DNA from: BOG-1112 sp964611335
Lineage (GTDB): Bacteria; Bdellovibrionota_B; Oligoflexia; Oligoflexales; Bog-1112
Length of the DNA: 64,000 bases
Assembly: GCA_964611335.1 (NCBI GenBank)
Contig: CAZSXR010000001.1
Span: forward strand, 620,001 to 684,000
Reading direction: 5' to 3'
Below the pieces are notes generated by a model. The model did not search any database. It was not told where the DNA came from and saw only the letters and a list, made by a program, of their open reading frames with translations. The position numbers were made by a program, and so were the translations under genes. Positions 27,177 to 35,289 of the stretch are shown here, piece after piece; position 1 is the stretch's first letter, and the number at the start of each line of letters is the position of its first letter.

Positions 27177-28601
27177 TTGACCGCCCCAACATTTCATGAT
27201 ACTCATCGTCCATCTCATGCACGACTCTGGAGTACACACTTGCATTTCAATGAAACCAAACGCCCTCAGGCTATTTTAGTCGGTCTTCAACTGCCGAATA
27301 TCAATGATGTAGAACACGAAGCTTCCCTAATAGAATTGGAAAGACTCGTCGGCACTCTGGGTTTTGACGTGATCGGGAAAGTATCCCAGAAACGTAAAGT
27401 CGCGGAGCGATCCACCATTCTCGGTGAAGGCAAGTTGCTGGAGCTTGCAAGACTCTGCGGCGGCAGTGGAAAAGTAGATTCGGGAGCCCGTCTTTCTCGC
27501 GGTAAAATTCATCGTGAGCGACGCAAAGAAGCTCTTTCAGAAGAAGATACGAACGAAGAAACGGTTTACCCCGACAAAGTTGTTTTCGATGATGAGTTGA
27601 GTCCTTCTCAACTTAGAAATTTAGAATCTGCTACAGGTGTAGAAGTTTTAGATCGCACAGGTGTGATCATTGAAATTTTCTATCGTCATGCAAAAACACG
27701 GGAAGCACAAATTCAAGTTGAGATTGCAAGGTTGCGCTATCTCAGTCCTCGTTTGCGAATGTCTCGTAGCGGGCAAGATCGACAGGGTGGTGGTATCGGT
27801 GCAAAGGGTATAGGTGAAACTGCACACGAGTTAGACAAGCGTCGTATTCGTGATCGCATTGCAGAACTCAAAGAAGAGTTGGAAGACATACATAAAAACC
27901 AAGTGGGTCGTCGTCAGCGTCGCAGAGATCAGTTGAAAGTGGCTCTTGTGGGTTATACGAACGCAGGTAAGTCTTCTTTTATGCGGGCTTTGACAGGAAG
28001 TGAAGTTCTTGTTGAGAACAAACTTTTTGCAACTCTCGATACGACCATTCGTGCGATGCAACCCGAAACTTTACCTCGTATTTTAGTTTCGGATACGGTG
28101 GGATTTATTAAGAAGCTTCCCCATGATCTGGTGGCTTCTTTTCGTTCTACTTTGGATGAAGCCGCAGATGCTTCACTCTTACTCTACATAGTCGATGCTT
28201 CCGATCCTACTTTTAGATCCCAGTTGGAAGTGACTCGTAAGGTTCTTGCAGAACTGGATGTAGGTTCTACGCCTAGTCGTATTCTTTTAAATAAGGTGGA
28301 CTGTTTAGCTCCTGAAGAGCTCAAGCAACTGGTGAAAGAATTTCCAGAAGCGATGCCTATTTCAGCATTGTCAAAAAAAGACATAGATACACTTCGTCAG
28401 TGGATCATCGATCATTTTGAAAAAGAGATGGTGGAGCGTGAAATTCTGATTCCTTATCATCGCAGTGATCTTCGAGGGGAAGTACACCGTTTGATGCGTG
28501 TGCTTGCAGAAGATCATAACGAAGAAGGTACTAAGATGAAAGTGCGTGCATCAGAAGGAATGATTGAAGCTGTGCTGAGTCGCATTGAAAACGCAAATTA
28601 G
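27177..28601 (+). CDS. hflX: ribosome-associated GTPase HflX
   Basis: 474 residues. HflX binds the ribosome and splits or rescues stalled 70S particles. The N-terminal AILVGLQLP and the VVFDDELSPSQLRNLE/VEVLDRTGVIIEIF core are typical. GTPase motifs are G1 VGYTNAGKSS (about 258), G3 DTVGFIKKLPHDLV (about 304), G4 NKVD (about 371) and G5 SAL. The glycine-rich linker SRSGQDRQGGGIGAKGIGE is present. An insertion of about 40 residues with a charged SGARLSRGKIHRERRKEALS segment sits between the two halves of the N-terminal domain. The start is a TTG four bases after the preceding stop without a clear ribosome site, so the true N-terminus could be a little further in. Confidence 0.9.
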   Translation: MTAPTFHDTHRPSHARLWSTHLHFNETKRPQAILVGLQLPNINDVEHEASLIELERLVGTLGFDVIGKVSQKRKVAERSTILGEGKLLELARLCGGSGKVDSGARLSRGKIHRERRKEALSEEDTNEETVYPDKVVFDDELSPSQLRNLESATGVEVLDRTGVIIEIFYRHAKTREAQIQVEIARLRYLSPRLRMSRSGQDRQGGGIGAKGIGETAHELDKRRIRDRIAELKEELEDIHKNQVGRRQRRRDQLKVALVGYTNAGKSSFMRALTGSEVLVENKLFATLDTTIRAMQPETLPRILVSDTVGFIKKLPHDLVASFRSTLDEAADASLLLYIVDASDPTFRSQLEVTRKVLAELDVGSTPSRILLNKVDCLAPEELKQLVKEFPEAMPISALSKKDIDTLRQWIIDHFEKEMVEREILIPYHRSDLRGEVHRLMRVLAEDHNEEGTKMKVRASEGMIEAVLSRIENAN

Positions 28602-28624
28602 TTGATATATGGAAAGGAATCCTC

Positions 28625-29617
28625 TTGATTGGTGTACTTCTCGTCAACACAGGAACTCCAGAATCTCCAACGTACTGGGGGGTTCGCAAATATCTCTCCC
28701 AATTTCTCTCGGACCCTCGTGTTATTGACATCCCTTGGTTTTCAAGATTTTTACTTTTGCAAACGATTATACTTCCTCTGCGTTCTTACCGTTCTGCGGC
28801 AGCGTATAAAAAAGTTTGGACGCAAAACGGTTCGCCCTTTCTTGCAAATTCTCTTGCCTACAAAGAAAAACTTCAAAAAGAATTAGGTGATCAATATAAA
28901 ATTACTCTCGGAATGCGTTATGGAAAACCTTCTATAGAAGATGCATGGAAGGACTTAAGAAATTTTGAAAAAATTCTGATATTTCCCCTTTATCCACACT
29001 ATGCAGCATCTTCAACAGGGAGTGCGCTAGAAGAGATATATAGAATTGTAAAAAAAGAATGGAACATTCCTTCGTTGCAAACGATAGAATCCTTTTATAA
29101 AGAGCCTGGATTTATTTCATCTCTGTCTGAACATATACAAAGTGAACTTTCAAAAATACAGTGGGAACACCTTGTTTTCAGCTTCCATGGTTTACCTCAA
29201 CATCATATTGAGAAAAGTGGATGTCCTGGAATATGTCCTCTCACAAAATGTCATCAAAATGCGCAACCTTTCTGTTATCGTGCTCAGTGTTTTAGTACAG
29301 TGAAACACCTTTCAAGTTCCTTAAACTTAAATGCATCACAACACTCTATCGCATTCCAATCTCGTTTAGGCCGAAGGCCGTGGATTAAACCTTATTTCGA
29401 CGAACTGCTTCCTGAGCTTCGAAAGAAAAACATAAAAAACCTTGCAGTTGTATGTCCATCTTTCGTTGCGGACTGTTTAGAAACGTTGGAGGAGATTCGT
29501 ATACGCGCAGAAGAAACATGGAAAGAGTTGGGTGGAAACACTTTGCATCTTATTCCGTGTTTGAATGATTCGGATCTTTGGGTCCAGGCTTCCGCAAGAA
29601 TGATACGTCAAAGATGA
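28625..29617 (+). CDS. hemH: ferrochelatase
   Basis: 330 residues. Inserts Fe2+ into protoporphyrin IX, the last step of haem synthesis. GVLLVNTGTPESP opens the protein, MRYGKPSIEDA is the usual early motif, and FSFHGLPQHHI carries the metal-inserting His. The C-terminal VCPSFVADCLETLEEI is also standard. TTG start, supported by AAAGGA seven to eight bases upstream. A cysteine-rich loop, SGCPGICPLTKC followed by PFCYRAQC (residues about 198-222, five Cys), sits just after the active-site His; such internal cysteines are known to bind a 2Fe-2S cluster in some microbial ferrochelatases. The stop overlaps a possible upstream start of the next gene. Confidence 0.92.
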   Translation: MIGVLLVNTGTPESPTYWGVRKYLSQFLSDPRVIDIPWFSRFLLLQTIILPLRSYRSAAAYKKVWTQNGSPFLANSLAYKEKLQKELGDQYKITLGMRYGKPSIEDAWKDLRNFEKILIFPLYPHYAASSTGSALEEIYRIVKKEWNIPSLQTIESFYKEPGFISSLSEHIQSELSKIQWEHLVFSFHGLPQHHIEKSGCPGICPLTKCHQNAQPFCYRAQCFSTVKHLSSSLNLNASQHSIAFQSRLGRRPWIKPYFDELLPELRKKNIKNLAVVCPSFVADCLETLEEIRIRAEETWKELGGNTLHLIPCLNDSDLWVQASARMIRQR

Positions 29618-29634
29618 CTATATTAAGGTCAAAT

Positions 29635-31686
29635 ATGAAAAGTTACAGCAATGAGCTCATCCATGAAAGTTCTCCCTATCTTCAACAGCATGCACATAAT
29701 CCTGTGCAGTGGCTTCCGTGGGGAGACAAAGCCCTAGAAAAAGCAAAAATCGAGAACAAACCTATTTTTCTTTCCATCGGATACAGTGCATGCCACTGGT
29801 GTCACGTGATGGAGAAGGAAAGTTTTATGGACGAAGCGACAGCAGATTTGCTGAACGCTTTTTTTATTCCTATCAAAGTGGACAGAGAAGAAAGACCAGA
29901 TGTGGATCATATCTACATGACTGCTTTGCAAGCAATGAGCGAACATGCAGGGTGGCCACTCAGTATGTTTTTAACACCGAATGCTGAGCCGTTTTATGGT
30001 GGCACCTACTTTCCTAAACATGATGCTCCTGGAATTCCAAGTTTCACATCGTTGCTTAAAGTGATTGCTCGCACTTGGGAACACGATGAAGCAAATATTG
30101 TAAGCCAAAGCAAAGAGCTTTCTCAACATTTGAAAAGTGAGTTGAATCGTGCTTTTCCTGTAGAAAATGTGAAAGCAGATTTTCTCAGTAGCAGTTTGAA
30201 ATCTTTAGAAGCTCATAGAGATATAGTTAACGGTGGCTTCTATTCGGCTCCCAAATTTCCTCATGCCTTTTATCTGGATCTCTACATAGAATATTTGCAT
30301 AAAGAAAAAAATTTAGAATACGAAAAGCATCTTTCTTTTTCTCTTCGTAAAATGGCGGAAGGTGGAATTTATGACCATCTTGCAGGAGGTTTTCATCGTT
30401 ACAGTACAGATAGTGAATGGCTTGTCCCTCATTTTGAAAAGATGCTTTATGACAATGCTATTCTCGCATCGACCTATTTGGAAGCTTCTAAAATTGTAGA
30501 CGCGGAATTTAACAAGAGCATAGCGTTTGAAATCTGTGATTATGTTCTTCGCGATATGACACATCCCTTAGGGGCATTTTATGCTTCTACAGATGCGGAT
30601 ACGGAGGGTGTTGAAGGGAAATTCTTTGTTTGGACAAAGCAGGAACTTCGAGAGGTCCTGGGGGAAAACGATGCAAAGTTGTTTTCAGACTTTTACGGTA
30701 TTGAAAAAGAAGCTTACGAAGCTTTCGATTTAGAAAAAGGCACACCTCCACATGAATGGTTTGCTGGGCATGTCTTGCATTTGACGGATCGAGTCGAAAC
30801 TCTTTTGAGTAGATACAAAACGGATACAAGGAGTATTAAAAATTTAAAAGAAAAATTGTTGAATTTTAGAAATACAAAACGGGTTTTACCATTCCGTGAT
30901 GAAAAAATTCTCACTTCATGGAACGGTCTTATGATTCAAGCCTTTACGAAGGCTTATGAACAGAGTAAAGATTTTCGTTATTTAAATGCGGCAAAAAATG
31001 CCATCAATTTTCTTTTAGAGAAGAGTGTCGACAGCGATGCAAATCTTTTTGCGACTTGGAAAGACGGGAAGGCTCAACACCAAGGGACGCTCGAAGATTA
31101 TGCTTATTTCATAAGTGCTCTGATCTCATATCACCGTGTTTCAGGAGATTTTTCTTATTTACAAAAAGCGAAGGTTTTCTGTGAGAAAGCCCTTTCTTTA
31201 TTTTGGGAAGAACAAGAAGGTTCTTTTTATTACACAGTGCGGAATGCAGGATTGATCATACGTGCAAAAAATCTCTATGATCAAGCTCTCCCGAGTTCGC
31301 ATGGAGTGATGGCAAGCAATTTGTATTATCTTGCAAGATTTTACTTTGATCAGAGTTATCAGGATGTGCTGGATCATATGCTTGTGAATCTTTCAGGCTT
31401 TATTGCAAAAGTTCCTCATGCTGTTTCGACAGTGATTAAAATTGCATCGCGAAATGCTGAAGATAGTAGAGATCTGGTCTTGATGAATGCGAGTGACGAT
31501 CTGCGCTTTCAAGTTATGCAGTCTATGAGGGCAACAGATATTCTTGTGACAGAGAAAGATTACGCACTGAGCGCTCATTTAGAAGGCAAAACGAGTGAAA
31601 CTGAGGCTTGCTTGTATAAGTGTCACAAAGGGTTTTGTGAAGATGTGCTTCGCGGGGTTAAGCTTTTAGAACGCATTCTAATGTAG
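29635..31686 (+). CDS. YyaL/SSP411-type thioredoxin-domain protein
   Basis: 683 residues from ATG 29635, which has AAGGT six to seven bases upstream; an ATG at 29614 overlaps the hemH stop and is an alternative. An N-terminal thioredoxin-like domain has IHESSPYLQQHAHNPVQW, then GYSACHWCHVMEKESF with the CxxC near residue 52, then AGWPLSMFLTP and GGTYFP. The remaining part looks like an alpha/alpha-toroid, N-acylglucosamine 2-epimerase-like barrel, as in the family (GGIYDHLAGGFHRYSTDSEW, HFEKMLYDNA, LTSWNGLMIQA). Biochemical function in bacteria is not established. The 3' end overlaps the convergent ankyrin gene by 64 bases. Confidence 0.88.
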   Translation: MKSYSNELIHESSPYLQQHAHNPVQWLPWGDKALEKAKIENKPIFLSIGYSACHWCHVMEKESFMDEATADLLNAFFIPIKVDREERPDVDHIYMTALQAMSEHAGWPLSMFLTPNAEPFYGGTYFPKHDAPGIPSFTSLLKVIARTWEHDEANIVSQSKELSQHLKSELNRAFPVENVKADFLSSSLKSLEAHRDIVNGGFYSAPKFPHAFYLDLYIEYLHKEKNLEYEKHLSFSLRKMAEGGIYDHLAGGFHRYSTDSEWLVPHFEKMLYDNAILASTYLEASKIVDAEFNKSIAFEICDYVLRDMTHPLGAFYASTDADTEGVEGKFFVWTKQELREVLGENDAKLFSDFYGIEKEAYEAFDLEKGTPPHEWFAGHVLHLTDRVETLLSRYKTDTRSIKNLKEKLLNFRNTKRVLPFRDEKILTSWNGLMIQAFTKAYEQSKDFRYLNAAKNAINFLLEKSVDSDANLFATWKDGKAQHQGTLEDYAYFISALISYHRVSGDFSYLQKAKVFCEKALSLFWEEQEGSFYYTVRNAGLIIRAKNLYDQALPSSHGVMASNLYYLARFYFDQSYQDVLDHMLVNLSGFIAKVPHAVSTVIKIASRNAEDSRDLVLMNASDDLRFQVMQSMRATDILVTEKDYALSAHLEGKTSETEACLYKCHKGFCEDVLRGVKLLERILM

Positions 31687-32177
31687 CTGCGAGGCGAGAT
31701 TTCTTTAAACTCAACGGAGTGGCTTCTTGAGAGTGCAAGAGCTTCACCGTCTTCCGTAGGATCGGGGAGACTGAGTTTTCTGTGAAAGAGAGATGTCGGT
31801 TCAGCTCCATATCTTTTAAGAAGGGACTTCATATTTGAGTTGGACATACAGATGCAATCGAGAGGACTTTGCTTAAAAGAGTTCTCTCGATCGTTAGGGT
31901 TTGTTCCTAATAGGAGGAGGAATTCTACAAGCTGTATATGTCCTTCTTTTGCTGCGATATGGAGCAAGGTGAAGCCTTCTTCATCACGTATCTTCGTTAG
32001 ATCTATGTCATAGAGTAAAACGGACGCTTCTAAGATTTCTCTTTTATTAGACCGTGTAGCTTTAAGAAGGTCCTCTATTGTGTACTCATCGACTTCAGGG
32101 GCAGAAAATCCCATATTTGAATGAATAAGACCTAGACCTAAAACGAAAATACATTTTCTAAACAACGAAATAATCAT
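31623..32177 (-). CDS. exported ankyrin-repeat protein
   Basis: 184 residues from ATG 32177, which has AAGGAG eight bases upstream; the frame opens 12 residues earlier without support. The N-terminus IISLFRKCIFVLGLGLIHSNMGFSA is a signal peptide. About two ankyrin repeats are visible in the middle: EGFTLLHIAAKEGHIQLVEFLL, then LLGTNPNDRENSFKQSPLD and SLLKRYGAEP. The C-terminus is Ser/Arg-rich and basic. Ankyrin repeats mediate protein contacts; an exported form may act in the periplasm or outside. The 64-base overlap with the convergent YyaL-like gene is unusually long. Confidence 0.7.
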   Translation of the reverse strand: MIISLFRKCIFVLGLGLIHSNMGFSAPEVDEYTIEDLLKATRSNKREILEASVLLYDIDLTKIRDEEGFTLLHIAAKEGHIQLVEFLLLLGTNPNDRENSFKQSPLDCICMSNSNMKSLLKRYGAEPTSLFHRKLSLPDPTEDGEALALSRSHSVEFKEISPRSYIRMRSKSLTPRSTSSQNPL

Positions 32178-32215
32178 GAAAGCTCCTTCATAAACTGCCG
32201 ACATAGTACACAAGC

Positions 32216-32245
32216 TTCAATGAAAATTTATTAAGTTTCATTGAA
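32216..32245. terminator. 10-bp AT-rich stem-loop
   Basis: TTCAATGAAA (32216-32225) and TTTCATTGAA (32236-32245) pair exactly around a 10-base AT loop. It lies downstream of the 33182 lipoprotein gene and upstream of the ankyrin gene, both read leftward, so it could end the first transcript. Confidence 0.45.
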
Positions 32246-32309
32246 AGGGTTTTATGAATATTTCGTTGTTAGATCCTATCATGAAAGGAAAAAATACAAG
32301 AGGAGGTGT

Positions 32310-33182
32310 CTATTTGATCAGCTTGCGATAGGCAAAACGCAATATCCCTTTGTTCTGAGAAGTGGGATCTATGTGTTCATTCGGATTAACAGATATTTTC
32401 AAAATAAAAAGGGAATTGGTGCGTTCCAAGTAGACCAGAACTATGTCGTTTGTATGTAGTCTCGGTGTTTCATCCAACTTCAACCTTGATTCATAGATCT
32501 TGTTAGCGCTTGCATAATCCATGTTATAGAAATCAGTCCCTAAAGGTGCAAGAACGAATTTAGCTTTTGTCGCAGAACCTAAAGCAGAACTGAAGTCATG
32601 TGTTGTCGTTATATCATGAACATCGCGGTTTTCCTCATCCTTTCTTACAGAATGGCCCTCTTCCAAGTTGTAGCCACTTGGATCTTTTCCCAATAGATTT
32701 CCAACATGACCAAATTTTATTTCTTCAAGATTTGCTTTCTTACATTCTGAAGGATCTTTCCCATTTACAACTGTGAAGGGGAGTGGTTTTTTTACTTCCG
32801 CCTTTCCTGATTTAGCAATGACGTGAAGTACGTAGGACCCATTACAAACATCACTACCTGCGTGCAATTCTGTTTTCATATCGTCGACGAGAGAAAGGTT
32901 TGTTTTTCCAGAAGGGGGATGTTGGCTTACGACTTTCAATCCATCGATGTTTTGTCCAATAATTTTCCCCTCAGGATTCGTAAGAGCAAAACTGACAGCA
33001 AAAGGCTTGTTCCCTTCAATATCCCCTTTGACGGTTAATTTGGAATTCGGATTGAGTGTATTGCCATCCACCCAATCCAGATTGCTCATGTTGACATCTT
33101 CAATCTCATCTTTAGGACCACAGGAAACGTGTAAAAGCAAAAGGCTCAGTGAAGAAAGTGAAAGCAGTTTTCGGAAATACAT
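32310..33182 (-). CDS. lipoprotein of unknown function
   Basis: 290 residues from ATG 33182. AAAGG lies six bases upstream of this ATG and directly touches the earlier ATG at 33188, which rules the earlier one out. The N-terminus, with a run of Leu ending LLLLHVSCGPK, is a lipoprotein signal. The mature protein is beta-rich and hydrophilic, with no domain I can name. The region FAVSFALTNPEGKIIGQNIDGL resembles an immunoglobulin-like fold, and NGSYVLHVIAKSGKAEVKKP resembles a second strand set. It is divergent from the nfeD/slipin pair. Confidence 0.65.
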   Translation of the reverse strand: MYFRKLLSLSSLSLLLLHVSCGPKDEIEDVNMSNLDWVDGNTLNPNSKLTVKGDIEGNKPFAVSFALTNPEGKIIGQNIDGLKVVSQHPPSGKTNLSLVDDMKTELHAGSDVCNGSYVLHVIAKSGKAEVKKPLPFTVVNGKDPSECKKANLEEIKFGHVGNLLGKDPSGYNLEEGHSVRKDEENRDVHDITTTHDFSSALGSATKAKFVLAPLGTDFYNMDYASANKIYESRLKLDETPRLHTNDIVLVYLERTNSLFILKISVNPNEHIDPTSQNKGILRFAYRKLIK

Positions 33183-33339
33183 AATCATCCTTTGTTAAAG
33201 TTAGAAAACTGCGGATGACTTTATAAGAATTCGTTTTTGCTTGAAAGGTTAAATCTATCGCCCCGTAAGAAATCTATAAGATGAGCACATTCCCGTGTAT
33301 TCTGAAAAGAGTGACACACCCTTTTCAATAGGCTTCTCC

Positions 33340-33807
33340 ATGAATTTTGTAAGTTTTATAAGCACAGGTCCCGATTCTGATCTTTCCTATGTCCTTTTTA
33401 TTTTAGGATTGGCTTTGTTTTATTTGGAACTGCACACGACCGCTTTCGTAGCAGGTTTTATGGGTGCTGTGTGTTTGATTCTTGCAGGTGTGGGCTTTCA
33501 TGTTTTGCCGGTGAATTGGTGGGTGATTGCCTTGCTTTTTCTGGCCTTTATCGTTGCGATTTCCTTTTATGTAGTGCGCGAACGCAGAAGACAGCGCATT
33601 CCAAAAGACTACTATTCTCTCATAGGAAAAGAAGCTATGGTGCTGAGTGTCGCTTCTGAGCAGGAACACGGCTTCTATGTTTACAATGTCAAAGTTCATG
33701 GTGAGATATGGAAGGCAAAGTCTCATCACCTTTTTAAGGAAGGGGATCTTTGTATTGTGAGAGATCATAGTGACAAAGATTTGATTTTAAGAGTGGATTC
33801 ATTTTAA
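33340..33807 (+). CDS. short NfeD-like membrane protein
   Basis: 155 residues from ATG 33340; a GTG at 33295 in the same frame would add 15 residues. Three to four hydrophobic segments (residues about 15-80) are followed by a C-terminal OB-fold: LIGKEAMVLSVASEQEHGFY, then YNVKVHGEIWKAKS and EGDLCIVRDHSDKDLILRV. This is the truncated NfeD form that lacks the ClpP-like protease domain. The slipin gene starts 15 bases downstream, the classical NfeD-stomatin pair, so the two probably form one membrane-organising complex. Confidence 0.82.
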   Translation: MNFVSFISTGPDSDLSYVLFILGLALFYLELHTTAFVAGFMGAVCLILAGVGFHVLPVNWWVIALLFLAFIVAISFYVVRERRRQRIPKDYYSLIGKEAMVLSVASEQEHGFYVYNVKVHGEIWKAKSHHLFKEGDLCIVRDHSDKDLILRVDSF

Positions 33808-33821
33808 TTTTTGAGGAAGAA

Positions 33822-34559
33822 ATGGTTACTTTGGTTTTTGGTTTTTTATTTATATGTGTTTTGCTTTTCAATACTGTAAAAATTTTAAACGAATATGAAC
33901 GTGCTGTTGTCTTTCGTCTCGGTCGATATACAGGTATACGAGGACCTGGACTTATCATTTTGATTCCTGGTATTGAAAAAATGCAAAGAACGGATTTGAG
34001 AACAGTGACGATGGATATTCCTTCGCAGGATATTATCAGTCGTGACAACGTGACACTCAAAGTCAACGGTGTGGTTTATTTCCGAGTCGATAAACCTGAC
34101 AGGAGTGTTATTGGTGTGGAAGACTATCTTCATGCGACAGGACAGATTGCACAGACAACTTTGCGTTCTGTAATTGGACAATTTGAATTGAATGAAATTT
34201 TATCTCAACGCGAGCAGATCAATATGAAGTTGCAGGGTATATTGGATGAACACACGGAACCATGGGGAATTAAAGTTTCTGCAGTGGAAGTGAAAGCGAT
34301 CGATTTGCCTATAGAAATGCAAAGAGCGATGGCGAAGCAGGCTCAGGCCGAAAGAGATAAGAAAGCAAAGGTGATTTCTGCAGAAGGTGAGTTGGAAGCT
34401 GCCATAAAACTTACAGAAGCTGCGAAGATTTTAGGTGCGGAAAAAAATGCAATTGTCTTGCGTTATCTCGACACGATGAGAGAGATTTCAAATGGAGAAG
34501 GAAAGACAACAACGTTCTTCCCACTGCCTATGGATCTGCTCAATAAACTACAGCAATAA
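33822..34559 (+). CDS. slipin/stomatin SPFH-domain protein
   Basis: 245 residues. An N-terminal membrane segment (TLVFGFLFICVLLFNTVKIL) is followed by the SPFH core EYERAVVFRLGRYTGIRGPG, then MDIPSQDIISRDNVTLKVNG and VYFRVDKP, and a helical tail with QAERDKKAKVISAEGELEAA. These proteins oligomerise in membrane microdomains; together with NfeD they are thought to support membrane-protein quality control. GAGGA precedes the ATG. The gene ends in a 13-base direct duplication that spans the stop. Confidence 0.9.
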   Translation: MVTLVFGFLFICVLLFNTVKILNEYERAVVFRLGRYTGIRGPGLIILIPGIEKMQRTDLRTVTMDIPSQDIISRDNVTLKVNGVVYFRVDKPDRSVIGVEDYLHATGQIAQTTLRSVIGQFELNEILSQREQINMKLQGILDEHTEPWGIKVSAVEVKAIDLPIEMQRAMAKQAQAERDKKAKVISAEGELEAAIKLTEAAKILGAEKNAIVLRYLDTMREISNGEGKTTTFFPLPMDLLNKLQQ

Positions 34560-34571
34560 ACTACAGCAATA
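34546..34571 (+). repeat. 13-bp tandem duplication over the slipin stop codon
   Basis: The unit aataaactacagc occurs twice in direct succession around 34546-34571. The first copy supplies the last codons and leads into the stop; the second is non-coding. This looks like replication slippage. Confidence 0.75.
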
Positions 34572-34649
34572 TAAGCCTCTTTTTCTTCTTGCCATTTCCA
34601 TCTTACACATATAACTACACACGGTGTTGAAACAACTTATGAGGATCCC

Positions 34650-35267
34650 ATGTTAAATGCGCGTGAAAAACAAGTTTATGATTTCATCTTCAATTTCCGA
34701 CAAAAAAATGGCAAGGTTCCTTCCGCTCGTCAGATCACAGCACATCTTGATTTCAAAAGCAGTCGTTCTGCACAAAACTACATTACGGCACTCAAAGCAA
34801 AAGGTTATTTGATAGATCGCGAACCTGAAACGAGTGCCTATGCCCTCGTAGAAAAAAGCCGTGATAAAAACAAAGTTGTGAATATTCCCGTGCTCGGAAA
34901 TATTGCAGCAGGATCGCCTGCTGAAGCCTTTCCTGAAAACGATGCAATTATACCTATGCCCTCTGGCTTTTTTGGTGAAAGTTTGCACGAGCCATTATTC
35001 GCATTGAAAGTCATGGGTAATAGTATGAGTGGAGATGCTATTTGCGATGGTGATGTTGCCGTGATAAAAAAACAGCGAGACGGTTTTCGTAAAGATGACA
35101 TTCTGGCTGTTCGCGTGGGCAATAATGAATTTACTTTAAAACGCATGGTTTTGAAGAAAAATACTGTACAATTGATCTCATCCAACCCCGATTATAGCCC
35201 TATGCTCATTCCTTCCGAGCAGGTGAATGTCATCGGCAAATACGTTGGCCTTTTACGCCGTTTCTAA
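34650..35267 (+). CDS. lexA: LexA-type SOS repressor
   Basis: 205 residues. An N-terminal winged-helix DNA-binding domain (REKQVYDFIFNFRQKNGKVP, then SARQITAHLDFKSSRSAQNY) is followed by a self-cleaving S24 peptidase domain. The cleavage pair is A87-G88 in GNIAAGSP. The catalytic Ser125 is in VMGNSMSGDAI and Lys164 in EFTLKRMVL. RecA filaments would stimulate cleavage and release SOS genes. The recognition helix DFKSSRSAQNYITAL differs from the textbook proteobacterial sequence, so its operator is probably lineage-specific; I see no CTGT-N8-ACAG box in its leader. It precedes fadD by 22 bases. Confidence 0.88.
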   Translation: MLNAREKQVYDFIFNFRQKNGKVPSARQITAHLDFKSSRSAQNYITALKAKGYLIDREPETSAYALVEKSRDKNKVVNIPVLGNIAAGSPAEAFPENDAIIPMPSGFFGESLHEPLFALKVMGNSMSGDAICDGDVAVIKKQRDGFRKDDILAVRVGNNEFTLKRMVLKKNTVQLISSNPDYSPMLIPSEQVNVIGKYVGLLRRF

Positions 35268-35289
35268 AACATGACATGAAAGGAAAATT

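Noticed and set aside
29578..29634. Upstream extension of the YyaL-like gene into hemH
   Set aside because: It overlaps the hemH reading frame, and the family N-terminus begins directly after ATG 29635, which has a ribosome site.
34560..34649. SOS box upstream of lexA
   Set aside because: No CTGT-N8-ACAG or GAAC-N4-GTTC type site is readable in this gap.
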